Assembly: GCA_949451265.1 (NCBI GenBank)
Contig: CASTQR010000096.1
Coordinates: forward strand, 1-6,395
Reading direction: 5' to 3'
DNA: 6,395 nucleotides
DNA from: an uncultured Eubacteriales bacterium
GTDB lineage: Bacteria; Bacillota_A; Clostridia; Oscillospirales; Oscillospiraceae
Shown here: positions 1 to 5,975 of the stretch, in pieces
How positions within the stretch are numbered: the stretch's first letter is position 1
How the letters are laid out: the number at the start of each line of letters is the position of its first letter
Position numbers and translations under genes: made by a program
Notes under the pieces: model-generated
Databases searched by the model: none
Told to the model about the DNA's origin: nothing
What the model saw: the letters and a program-made list of their open reading frames with translations, nothing else

Positions 1-34
1 CGGACTGAGGGCCGCTGACGCTGAATAGAATCGG

Positions 35-74
35 AAAGCCTCCCCGCCGGAACGTCCGGACGGGGAGGCTTTTT
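35..74. terminator. Intrinsic terminator hairpin, possibly bidirectional
   Basis: A long inverted repeat has outer arms at 35-46 and 61-72 (12 bp, AAAGCCTCCCCG with CGGGGAGGCTTT) and inner arms at 47-50 and 56-59, with A60 bulged and a 5-nt loop. On the plus strand it is followed by TTTTT at 70-74. On the minus strand it ends in TTT only, within the stem. It begins 9 nt beyond the stop codon of the DUF4330 gene, so it plausibly ends the polysaccharide unit. The stronger T-run on the plus side suggests it may also stop a convergent gene coming from beyond position 1. Bases 1-34 are too short to assign; two plus-strand frames meet stops there. Confidence 0.8.
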
Positions 75-80
75 GCGGTT

Positions 81-614
81 TTACTCGTAGCTCCAGGTGG
101 CGTCCACGATGCTCCCGTAGAAGTCAAAGTGGGCGGTCTTGACGTACTGGCTGTTGCCCACCCGGACCTCCTGGCTGCCCACGGCGTTGGTGATGGTGTT
201 GGTCACCACGGCTTCAATGGTGAAGGTGAGGTCCAGCCGGGTGTCCTCCCCGGAGGACGGGACCACCTTGATCTCGTTGTCGTCGGTGGTGATATAGTTG
301 ATGTGGGGGACCGCCACGCAGTCAACCACATAGCCGTCCAGCAGCTGGGTGCCGGTCATGAGCCGGTCCTTTTCGCCCGCGGCCTTGTCCACGAAACGCC
401 GCACCACCTCATAGGATTCGGGCCTGACGCTGGACACGGCCACGGTATAGGTCACGGTGACAGGCTCGCCGTTGCCGGCGTTGGGGCCGGGGGCGGCCTT
501 CTTGGCCAGCTTCATCACCAGGAACACCGCCACCGCCGCCGCCAGCAGCAGGGCCAGCAGGTCGATCACGTTCAGCTTGCCGAACAGGCGGCCTTTCTCA
601 TCAATCACTTTCAT
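81..614 (-). CDS. DUF4330 family single-pass membrane protein
   Basis: This 177-residue protein opens with a short cytoplasmic stretch (MKVIDEKGRLFGKLNVID) and then one hydrophobic helix at about residues 17-35 followed by KLAKK, an uncleaved signal-anchor pattern. The rest (about 50-177) is a soluble, beta-rich domain presumably outside the membrane. The N-terminal G-x-LFGK-x-N-x-IDL pattern and the length fit the DUF4330 family, whose molecular role is unknown and which often sits beside polysaccharide genes in Firmicutes. The ATG at 614 is chosen because AAGGAAGG at 624-631 lies 9 nt ahead of it. An in-frame ATG at 647 overlaps the stop of the ligase-like gene but would place that ribosome binding site inside the coding sequence. 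It is the last gene of the unit, 29 nt after the ligase-like gene. A role as accessory factor in glycan assembly or export is inferred from context only. Confidence 0.85.
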   Translation of the reverse strand: MKVIDEKGRLFGKLNVIDLLALLLAAAVAVFLVMKLAKKAAPGPNAGNGEPVTVTYTVAVSSVRPESYEVVRRFVDKAAGEKDRLMTGTQLLDGYVVDCVAVPHINYITTDDNEIKVVPSSGEDTRLDLTFTIEAVVTNTITNAVGSQEVRVGNSQYVKTAHFDFYGSIVDATWSYE

Positions 615-623
615 CGGGATAAT

Positions 624-631
624 CCTTCCTT
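624..631 (-). promoter_or_regulatory. Ribosome binding site deciding the DUF4330 start
   Basis: On the minus strand this reads AAGGAAGG, 9 nt before the ATG at 614. It lies after the ligase-like stop codon (644-646), giving the DUF4330 gene its own initiation site. It argues against the ATGA-overlap start at 647. Confidence 0.7.
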
Positions 632-643
632 TTCCGTTATTTT

Positions 644-2212
644 TCATGCGCGGGCCGCGGGGGAGGGCCGGTTCTGTCCAGCCATCCGCACCCCCGCCAG
701 CAGCAGGGACACCGTGAACCAGAAGATCAGCATGACCCGCGGGTAGGTAAACAGGTAGTCGGCCACGCCGCTCACCAGGCTTCCGCATATGGCGGCGGCC
801 ACGCCGATGATGACCAGCCGGGCCTGGGGCGGGCAGTTGGGCAGGGCGGCGGCCTTGGCCCCCTGCTTCACCGCGTTATAGGAGGCCAGGACGAAGGTGA
901 CCATGCCCAGCAGGCCGTGCTCCAGCCAGAGCTGGAGGTACATATTGTGGGCGTGGGTAAACGTGCCCCTGGTGCCGTGGAAGGTGCCGAACTCCCCGAC
1001 GGCGGCGCGGGCGGCGTCCCCGCCCAGACCCGCCCCCAGGATGGGGCTGCGCCGCAGCACGCCCAGGGCGGCCTCCCACAGATAGACGCGGCTGGTGGCG
1101 GAGCCGTCGCTGCCGCTGTTGAAGATGGTCAGAAGCCGGTTATACACGTGGCTGGGCAGGAACGGGATACAGGCCAGCGCCGCCAGGATGCAGAAGGGCA
1201 GCAGCTTCCGGTTCCACAGGAATACGAACACCACGGCGGCCGCCGCGATGCCCACCCAGCTGGCCCGGGAGTAGGTCATCACCAGGGCCAGGGCGCCCAG
1301 GGCGGCGGAGCCCAGCCCCACCAGCTTCCACCAGGGGGAGCGGGCCCCCAGGAGAAGGCCCGCCGCCACCGGGATGAGGAACACCAGCATCTCGGCGAAG
1401 GCGTTGGGGTTTTCGTAGGCGGAGTAGATCCGGCTGGGCAGGTCGGCATTCAGGGACAGGTCCACGAAGGCCCGGTTCACCTCCAGGCCCCCCACCCGCT
1501 GGAGGATGCCCTCCACCGAGGCGGCGGCCATGCCCAGGCAGCCGAAGCCCGCCAGGCGGACCAGCTGATCCTCCCGCTCCACCGTGGCCGTCACCACCAG
1601 CACGCACAGGATGCAGGTGATGTGGTAGAACAGGTAGCGGCCGGAGAGGGCGGGGAACAGGGACAGGGGCCAGGACAGGCACACCGCCGCGAAGAAGTAC
1701 ACGATATACGGCCCCACGGGCCCCGCGTCCAGCCGGAGGCTCCGGCGGCGCATTCCCCCCGCGATGGTGAGCAGGGCCAGCAGGATGTAGGCCATCAGGG
1801 CGTAGGCGTTGTTCCACTGTTCGTAGGGGATCACCATGATGGCCAGCATGAGCCAGCCCGTGACGGCGGGGACCTGCTCCCCCAGGCCGAACACCAGTTG
1901 GGCGGCGAAGCTGTCGTCCCACACCGGGCGGAGCTTCCGGTAGAGCCAGTGGAGCAGGGCGGCGGGCAGGTTGATCAGCAGGTTCAACCCCCGGCACAGC
2001 CGGCTGTCCCGCCAGGAGCGGGGCAGTACCCCGTCCTTCTCAAAGAAAAAATGGGCCAGGACGCTGCCGTGCCACCAGCGTTTCCACCAGGCGGCTATGG
2101 CCCGGACGCCCCGGGCCAGCAGGCTCCGGTCATACAGCCCGTACAGCGCGCCCCACAGCAGGACAAGGAACTGGCAGACGGCGCTGCCTTGGATCAGGTG
2201 CAATTGGATCAC
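644..2212 (-). CDS. O-antigen ligase/polymerase-like polytopic membrane protein
   Basis: The protein is about 522 residues with roughly a dozen hydrophobic segments and belongs to the O-antigen ligase/Wzy_C-like group. Family hallmarks seen are YENPNAFAE at 266-274, the TYSRASW turn at 313-319, a large loop at about 355-430 containing RVYLWEAALGVLRRSPILGAG, and HNMYLQLWLEHGLLG at 422-436. Such proteins move or polymerise lipid-linked glycans at the outer face of the cytoplasmic membrane. In a Gram-positive-type cell without LPS, polymerisation or attachment of a wall or exopolysaccharide is likelier than ligation to lipid A. The first 110 residues form an unusual extension rich in Trp and Arg. 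The start is taken as GTG at 2212, sharing GTGA with the stop of the glycosyltransferase gene (translational coupling). GAGG lies only 3 nt ahead of it, so a TTG at 2203 is an alternative. Function as ligase versus polymerase is not decidable from sequence. Confidence 0.87.
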   Translation of the reverse strand: MIQLHLIQGSAVCQFLVLLWGALYGLYDRSLLARGVRAIAAWWKRWWHGSVLAHFFFEKDGVLPRSWRDSRLCRGLNLLINLPAALLHWLYRKLRPVWDDSFAAQLVFGLGEQVPAVTGWLMLAIMVIPYEQWNNAYALMAYILLALLTIAGGMRRRSLRLDAGPVGPYIVYFFAAVCLSWPLSLFPALSGRYLFYHITCILCVLVVTATVEREDQLVRLAGFGCLGMAAASVEGILQRVGGLEVNRAFVDLSLNADLPSRIYSAYENPNAFAEMLVFLIPVAAGLLLGARSPWWKLVGLGSAALGALALVMTYSRASWVGIAAAAVVFVFLWNRKLLPFCILAALACIPFLPSHVYNRLLTIFNSGSDGSATSRVYLWEAALGVLRRSPILGAGLGGDAARAAVGEFGTFHGTRGTFTHAHNMYLQLWLEHGLLGMVTFVLASYNAVKQGAKAAALPNCPPQARLVIIGVAAAICGSLVSGVADYLFTYPRVMLIFWFTVSLLLAGVRMAGQNRPSPAARA

Positions 2213-3234
2213 TTCCCTCGGTTTTTGATTCGGTAGAGCAGGGCCAGCAGGGTGTAGTGCCGCCCCAGCAGCAGGCTTGCCACCAGCTGCTTGTTGCCCG
2301 CCAGGCCCTTGGGCTTCAGGTTGGACATGGCCTGGGCCATCTCCGGCCCGGCGCACAGCTCCTTGAGATAGGCGGTCTTTTCCCCCGTGGATTTGGAATT
2401 GCCGGGGGCGAACTCGTTGCCCACGGCGATCAGCAGGCCCGCCCAGCAGGTGTTGTCCTTCCAGCCGGGGCACAGGCCGTCCAGCCCGTACCGCTTGACC
2501 AGGGCCCGCTTGCGCTCCAGGAACCGCTGGAACTCCTCCCGGTAGCGGGGCAGGTAGCGGCGGGTGACGGAGGCGGGGTTTTGCAGGTAGAGGTAGAGGG
2601 GCTCGTCCACCATGACCAGCTTCTGGGCGTGGAGGAAGTATTCCATGAGGAACAGCTCGTCCTCCAGGTAGGCCCCCTCGAACTCAATGCGGTTTTGCCG
2701 GATGATGTCCCGGCGGAACAGGAAGCGGAAGATGAAGCCGTTCAGCACCCCCTGGCCGAAGTCCAGCCGCTGGCCCAGCAGGGGCTTGACGATCCCCTCC
2801 TTCAGCCCGGCGGGGCCGTACACCCCGGCGGGCAGCACCCCGGCGCAGTCCTCCGTCCGCCCGTCGGGCCAGAGCAGGCGGTGCCCGCACCCGGCGGTGT
2901 CCGCCCCGGCCCCGGTGAGGGCGGCGTACAGCGTCTCCAGCAGTTCAGGCCGGAAGGAGTCGTCCGCGTCGCAGAAGGCGATGTATTCCCCCTGGGCGGC
3001 GGCGATGCCGTCGTTGCGGGCCCGGCTCACCCCGCCGTTCTCCTTGTGGATGACCCGCACCCGGCTGTCCTCCGCGGCCGCCTGGTCGCAGAGGGCCCCG
3101 CTGCTGTCGGGGGAGCCGTCGTCCACCAGGATCAGCTCCAGGTCCCGGAAGGTCTGGCCCAGAATGGAGCCGGTACAGGTTTTGAGAAAGGCTTCCGCCT
3201 TGTAGACAGGTACGATGACCGAAATAATGGGCAT
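2209..3234 (-). CDS. Family 2 glycosyltransferase (GT-A fold)
   Basis: This 341-residue protein starts with the classic GT2 strand ISVIVPVYKAE (residues 4-14). It then shows VDDGSPDSSG (37-46), ENGGVSRARNDG (65-76), the metal/nucleotide-sugar binding FCDADD (87-92, DxD type) and an acidic EDELF (191-195) where the family places its catalytic base. YLYLQNPASVTRR (214-226) is also typical. It probably adds a sugar from a nucleotide donor to a lipid- or glycan-linked acceptor on the cytoplasmic side; donor and acceptor are unknown. No transmembrane helix is evident. The ATG at 3234 is preferred because a G-rich ribosome binding site (AAAAGGGGGCGG) precedes it and the family fold begins at once. 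The longer reading frame to 3384 would run through the promoter and the terminator of the preceding unit. It is the first gene of the polysaccharide unit. Confidence 0.93.
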   Translation of the reverse strand: MPIISVIVPVYKAEAFLKTCTGSILGQTFRDLELILVDDGSPDSSGALCDQAAAEDSRVRVIHKENGGVSRARNDGIAAAQGEYIAFCDADDSFRPELLETLYAALTGAGADTAGCGHRLLWPDGRTEDCAGVLPAGVYGPAGLKEGIVKPLLGQRLDFGQGVLNGFIFRFLFRRDIIRQNRIEFEGAYLEDELFLMEYFLHAQKLVMVDEPLYLYLQNPASVTRRYLPRYREEFQRFLERKRALVKRYGLDGLCPGWKDNTCWAGLLIAVGNEFAPGNSKSTGEKTAYLKELCAGPEMAQAMSNLKPKGLAGNKQLVASLLLGRHYTLLALLYRIKNRGK

Positions 3235-3236
3235 TT

Positions 3237-3287
3237 GTCCGCCCCCTTTTGTATAGGCTTTTAGTATTATATAGCGTCCGCCCCTTT
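3237..3287 (-). repeat. Direct repeat GTCCGCCCC(C)TTT, two copies
   Basis: Plus-strand GTCCGCCCCCTTTT occurs at 3237-3250 and GTCCGCCCCTTT at 3276-3287, differing by one C in the run. On the coding strand both read as AAAGGGG(G)CGGAC. One copy fills most of the spacer between the -35 and -10 boxes; the other covers the ribosome binding site of the glycosyltransferase. This could be an operator pair, or coincidence caused by the G-rich ribosome binding site. Confidence 0.45.
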
Positions 3288-3294
3288 CGCGCAA
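3266..3294 (-). promoter_or_regulatory. Sigma-70/sigma-A type promoter of the polysaccharide unit
   Basis: On the minus strand a TTGCGC -35 box (3289-3294) is followed by a 17-bp spacer and a perfect TATAAT -10 box (3266-3271). Transcription would begin near 3259, giving a leader of about 25 nt before the glycosyltransferase ATG at 3234. The site lies just after the terminator of the transporter gene, which supports an independent unit. The A/T-rich patch stands out in otherwise GC-rich DNA. Confidence 0.75.
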
Positions 3295-3316
3295 GTGTCT
3301 ATTTGTTAAGAAATGC

Positions 3317-3354
3317 AAAAGAACCGCCGGACGGTTTTGGGCCGTCCGGCGGTT
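3317..3354 (-). terminator. Intrinsic terminator after the transporter gene
   Basis: A perfect 13-bp stem (3322-3334 with 3342-3354, AACCGCCGGACGG and its complement) encloses a 7-nt loop. On the minus strand it is followed by C and then TTTT (3317-3320). It starts 27 nt beyond the transporter stop codon and separates the catabolic unit from the promoter of the glycosyltransferase gene. The plus-strand side lacks a T-run, so it is directional. Confidence 0.85.
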
Positions 3355-3380
3355 TCGCGACGCTTTGCGGGGGGGTGGGA

Positions 3381-4703
3381 TCACTTGGCGGCCTTGTGGG
3401 CGGCCTTCCAGTCCCGGTTATACTTGTGCTCGTCGATCAGCAGCACCAGCACCACGTTCACCAGGGCCACCCCGGCGAACACGATGTAGGCCATGCGGAT
3501 CTGGCCGCCGGTAATGCGCTGGACGATGCCGTTCACCGCGAAGCACAGGGCGGTGATAGCGCCCTGGATGGGGAAGATGACGGCGTTCACCTTGTCGAAG
3601 CCCTGCCGCCCGAAGATGGAGGTGGGCAGGGAGGTGGTAAAGTTGGCGGAGCCGCCGATGCCCATGGCGATCATGAACAGGGAGACGTAAACCAGCGGGG
3701 TGATGGTCATGCCGGTGGCGAAGTTCAGCAGCAGGGCGACGCAGTACCACACGCCGAAGCCGATCATGGTTTTCTTGGTGCCGATCTTCTCGTCGATGAC
3801 GCCTACCAGCCAGGAGCCCACCACGCCGCCCAGGGCCAGCACGGTCATGATGTTCAGGGCGGTCTGCTGCTCGAAGCCGATCTCCACGTTGCGCAGCACC
3901 AGCTGGGTCATGACGCCCACGGAGCAGATCTGGAAGAAGCCGGTGGTGATGGCGGCCAGCCACAGCTCCTTGGTGGACAGCAGCTTGCCCACGGTCCAGC
4001 CGCTGTCGTCGCCGGCGCTGGTGTCATACTCCTCCTGGTACACCTTGTCGGAGACATTGTCCGGGTTCAGGCCCCGCTCCTGGGGGGTGTTGCGGATGAG
4101 GATCATGCCCAGGATGCCCAGCACGATGGCGGCGATGCCGATGGGTATGACCGCGCCGCCGATGGTTTTCAGGACGGTGGGGCCGATGAGGATGGACAGG
4201 AGCTGGACATAGAAGGCGGAGGCGAAGTTATGGCCCATGGTGGTGTAGCCCATGACGGCGCCCTTCTTCTTGGGGAACCAGGAGGCCACCAGGGTGCCGC
4301 CCGCCACGTAGCCCGCGGACATGATGCCGCCGTACACGAAGCACATGGACACGCAGTACAGCACGGTGTTGGGGGAGTTGAAGGCCAGGATGTAGGCCAC
4401 GCCCGCCACGATGCAGCAGATGCCGGAGGTCAGGCGGGGGCCGATGCGCTGGTTGATCTGGCCCACGATGATGAAGAACACCACGCCCACCAGGCCGGCG
4501 ATGGAGTTCAGGTTCATGATCTCGCCGTCCCCGGCGCCCAGCACGGCGGTGATGGCGGGGGCGGTGATGTTGGCCCCATCGTTACACATGCCCACGTACA
4601 GGAAGAACATCAGCAGGCAGTACAGGATGGTGACCCAGCCCCACAGGCCGAAGTTGAAGATGGATTTTTTGTTGCCGTCAGGAAGTTGGTTGACATTTTT
4701 CAC
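3381..4703 (-). CDS. OFA-type major facilitator superfamily transporter
   Basis: This 440-residue protein has about 12 hydrophobic segments. MFS loop signatures are present in both halves: GQINQRIGPR at 81-90 (loop 2-3) and GVIDEKIGTKK at 301-311 (loop 8-9). SWFPKKKGAVMG (141-152) and NTPQERGLNPDN (205-216) closely resemble the oxalate/formate antiporter (OFA) family, which carries small carboxylates across the cytoplasmic membrane. The predicted helices corresponding to TM8 (about 285-303) and TM11 (about 373-395) carry no Arg or Lys by eye, whereas the oxalate transporter OxlT needs one in each. Oxalate is therefore an unlikely substrate. The start is GTG at 4703, with AAGGAG 10 nt upstream; the next in-frame ATG would remove part of the first helix. 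It follows the dehydrogenase gene across a 127-nt structured spacer and ends at an intrinsic terminator. A role importing the substrate of the upstream dehydrogenase/BKACE pair is inferred from context. Confidence 0.88.
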   Translation of the reverse strand: MKNVNQLPDGNKKSIFNFGLWGWVTILYCLLMFFLYVGMCNDGANITAPAITAVLGAGDGEIMNLNSIAGLVGVVFFIIVGQINQRIGPRLTSGICCIVAGVAYILAFNSPNTVLYCVSMCFVYGGIMSAGYVAGGTLVASWFPKKKGAVMGYTTMGHNFASAFYVQLLSILIGPTVLKTIGGAVIPIGIAAIVLGILGMILIRNTPQERGLNPDNVSDKVYQEEYDTSAGDDSGWTVGKLLSTKELWLAAITTGFFQICSVGVMTQLVLRNVEIGFEQQTALNIMTVLALGGVVGSWLVGVIDEKIGTKKTMIGFGVWYCVALLLNFATGMTITPLVYVSLFMIAMGIGGSANFTTSLPTSIFGRQGFDKVNAVIFPIQGAITALCFAVNGIVQRITGGQIRMAYIVFAGVALVNVVLVLLIDEHKYNRDWKAAHKAAK

Positions 4704-4713
4704 GTTGGTTTCT

Positions 4714-4719
4714 CTCCTT
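4714..4719 (-). promoter_or_regulatory. Ribosome binding site deciding the GTG start of the transporter
   Basis: The minus strand reads AAGGAG, 10 nt before GTG at 4703. No in-frame ATG lies nearby, so this site supports the GTG start. A weak promoter-like pair (TTGCGG, 15-bp spacer, TTTAAT) lies just upstream at about 4726-4752; the short spacer makes it doubtful. Confidence 0.6.
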
Positions 4720-4779
4720 ACTCCAATTAAAATGTGCTGACACCGCCCGCAAACAGAGAAATAGAGGAGCGGGCAGGGA

Positions 4780-4795
4780 GGGGCGCAGGCGCCCC
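4780..4795 (-). repeat. Small GC-only hairpin next to the 30-bp palindrome
   Basis: GGGGCGC (4780-4786) and GCGCCCC (4789-4795) form a perfect inverted repeat around AG, in practice a 6-bp stem with a 4-nt loop. It abuts the palindrome at 4795-4824. On the coding strand it is followed by TCCCTGCCCGC, with no T-run, so it does not look like an ordinary intrinsic terminator. Confidence 0.6.
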
Positions 4796-4824
4796 TTCAA
4801 GCAAGGCCGCGGCCTTGCTTGAAG
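4795..4824. repeat. Perfect 30-bp palindrome between dehydrogenase and transporter genes
   Basis: Bases 4795-4809 (CTTCAAGCAAGGCCG) and 4810-4824 (CGGCCTTGCTTGAAG) are exact reverse complements with no spacer. The start lies 6 nt after the stop codon of the dehydrogenase gene. As RNA it would fold into a long stem with a small central loop. No T-run follows on either strand. It may be a partial terminator, an mRNA-stabilising stem that separates expression of enzyme and transporter, or a copy of a dispersed palindromic element. The rest of the 4704-4830 spacer holds only a weaker inverted repeat (GCCCGC 4745-4750 with GCGGGC 4769-4774) and the transporter ribosome binding site. Confidence 0.85.
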
Positions 4825-4830
4825 CCACAA

Positions 4831-5757
4831 TTACTTGCCGTAGAGCATCCGGATCAGGTACTCGTTCAGGTCGGCGTTCTCCTTGGCGATCTGCTCCGGG
4901 GTCCACTTCATGAAGCCCTCGCCGGACTTGAAGCCCAGCTTGCCCTCGTCCAGCATCTGCTTGAGGAGGGGGGAGGGCTCATGGGAGTCCTCCAGGTCCT
5001 TGAGGATGTAGTCGTGGATGTTGTAGGTCAGCTGGGTGCCCACCATGTCGGAGTTGGTGATGGGGCCCAGCTGGGGCAGGCGCAGGCCGAAGGCGTACTT
5101 CACGGCCTTGTCCACCGTCTCGGCGTCGGCGATGCCCCGCTCCACGATGGAGATGGCCTCCCGCCACAGGGCGTGCTGCATCCGGTTGGCGATGAAGCCG
5201 GGCACGTCCTTCTTGCAGAGTACCGGCTCCTTGCCTACGCTGGCCAGCACGTCCATGACGGTCTGGGCCACCTCGTCGCTGGAGGCGTCGGACTTTACCA
5301 CCTCCACCAGGGGGATCAGGTGGCCGGGGTTCCAGAAGTGGGTGCCCACGAACCGCTCCCGGTGCTTCAGCTCGGCGGAGATCTCGGAGGGGCTCATGAC
5401 GGAGGAGTTGGTGCAGAAGATGGTGTCCGGGCGGCAGCGCTCCTCCAGCTTGGCGAAGGTCTCCCGCTTGATCTTCATGTCCTCGAACACGGCCTCGATG
5501 ACCAGGTCGGCGCTGGACACGATGTCGCTGTCCATATCGGTGGTGAAGGCGATCCGGCTCAGCCGGTCCTCCACATCGGCCTCGGTGAGGACGCCGTGTT
5601 CCACCAGCTGCTTGGTGTTGGTACGGATGCCGGCGTACACGTCGGTGGGGTACAGGTCGTACACGCCGATCTGGTAGTCCGGGTTGGAGGCGAACACGAA
5701 GGCGATGTTCTTGCCCATCATGCCGCCGCCGCAGATGAGAATATTTTTAATGTCCAT
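4831..5757 (-). CDS. 3-hydroxyacyl-CoA dehydrogenase family NAD-dependent enzyme
   Basis: This 308-residue protein has an N-terminal Rossmann domain with GGGMMG (10-15, GxGxxG) and an acidic Asp34 at the end of the second strand, favouring NAD over NADP. EAVFED (88-93), TNSSVM (116-121) and HFWNPGHLIPLVEV (140-153) follow; His140 and Glu152 match the catalytic His-Glu pair, with Asn143 and Asn191 (FIANRM) as further family residues. The C-terminal helical domain (about 185-300) contains GFKSGEGFMKW. The H-x-x-NPxHLIPLVEVV form recalls members acting on free beta-hydroxy acids, such as carnitine and gulonate dehydrogenases, more than the HFFNP form of butyryl-pathway enzymes. Beside a BKACE gene it probably oxidises a beta-hydroxy acid or its CoA ester to the beta-keto form. 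The ATG at 5757 has AAGGGAG 11 nt upstream. The gene follows the zinc-ribbon gene by 26 nt. The exact substrate is unknown. Confidence 0.9.
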   Translation of the reverse strand: MDIKNILICGGGMMGKNIAFVFASNPDYQIGVYDLYPTDVYAGIRTNTKQLVEHGVLTEADVEDRLSRIAFTTDMDSDIVSSADLVIEAVFEDMKIKRETFAKLEERCRPDTIFCTNSSVMSPSEISAELKHRERFVGTHFWNPGHLIPLVEVVKSDASSDEVAQTVMDVLASVGKEPVLCKKDVPGFIANRMQHALWREAISIVERGIADAETVDKAVKYAFGLRLPQLGPITNSDMVGTQLTYNIHDYILKDLEDSHEPSPLLKQMLDEGKLGFKSGEGFMKWTPEQIAKENADLNEYLIRMLYGK

Positions 5758-5783
5758 GTGGGTTGGCGCTCCCTTCTATGTGA

Positions 5784-5975
5784 TTATCGTTCCACCTCGA
5801 AGTAGTCCAGGTCCTGGGGGATGCGGGGGCCGTCCTGTTCGTACTCCCCCGCCCTGCCGCAGTCCGGGCAGTCGCCGAAGCGGTCCCCGAAGTCGGGGAT
5901 GTCCTCTACGGCGTATTTGAACTTTTTGCCGCAGCCCGGGCAGTGGTAGTAGAAAAAGCCGGAGCCCCAGCTCAT
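5784..5975 (-). CDS. Small zinc-ribbon protein coupled to BKACE gene
   Basis: This 63-residue, acidic protein has two CPxCG knuckles, HCPGCGKKF (Cys12, Cys15) and DCPDCGRAG (Cys36, Cys39), spaced like a rubredoxin-type zinc ribbon binding one metal ion. The C-terminal tail (about 45-63) is charged and rich in Asp, Glu and aromatic residues. There is no signal peptide or membrane segment, so it should be cytoplasmic. Its ATG at 5975 overlaps the BKACE stop codon as ATGA, with only a weak GAAG upstream; translation probably relies on ribosomes finishing the BKACE gene. That coupling and its position between two metabolic enzymes suggest a job tied to the pathway, such as a metal or redox accessory, a binding partner or a regulator. 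I do not recognise a named family, and the function is not known. The compact motif arrangement and tight gene packing make it a real gene rather than a chance frame. Confidence 0.85.
   Translation of the reverse strand: MSWGSGFFYYHCPGCGKKFKYAVEDIPDFGDRFGDCPDCGRAGEYEQDGPRIPQDLDYFEVER

Noticed and set aside
917..2236. Long plus-strand open frame (439 codons) opposite the ligase-like gene
   Set aside because: Its translation is low-complexity, rich in Gly, Gln, His and Pro, with no family motif. It mirrors the GC-rich third positions of the real minus-strand gene.
2213..2473. N-terminal extension of the ligase-like frame into the glycosyltransferase gene
   Set aside because: It overlaps the well-supported GT2 coding sequence in another frame and is low complexity; the GTGA overlap at 2209-2212 gives a natural start.
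3235..3384. Fifty-residue extension of the glycosyltransferase upstream of 3234
   Set aside because: It would run through the transporter terminator and the promoter, and the good ribosome binding site lies just before ATG 3234.
3249..4730. Plus-strand open frame (493 codons) opposite the transporter
   Set aside because: The sequence is His/Gly/Asp-rich with no recognisable domain, is the antisense of an evident MFS gene, and crosses the terminator and promoter of the minus strand.
4704..4830. Riboswitch or attenuator in the transporter leader
   Set aside because: Two stems are clear but no known riboswitch core, leader peptide or terminator/antiterminator pair could be recognised; kept only as inverted repeats.
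4819..5805. Plus-strand open frame (328 codons) opposite the dehydrogenase
   Set aside because: It is a compositional shadow of a clear Rossmann enzyme, without its own ribosome binding site or motifs.
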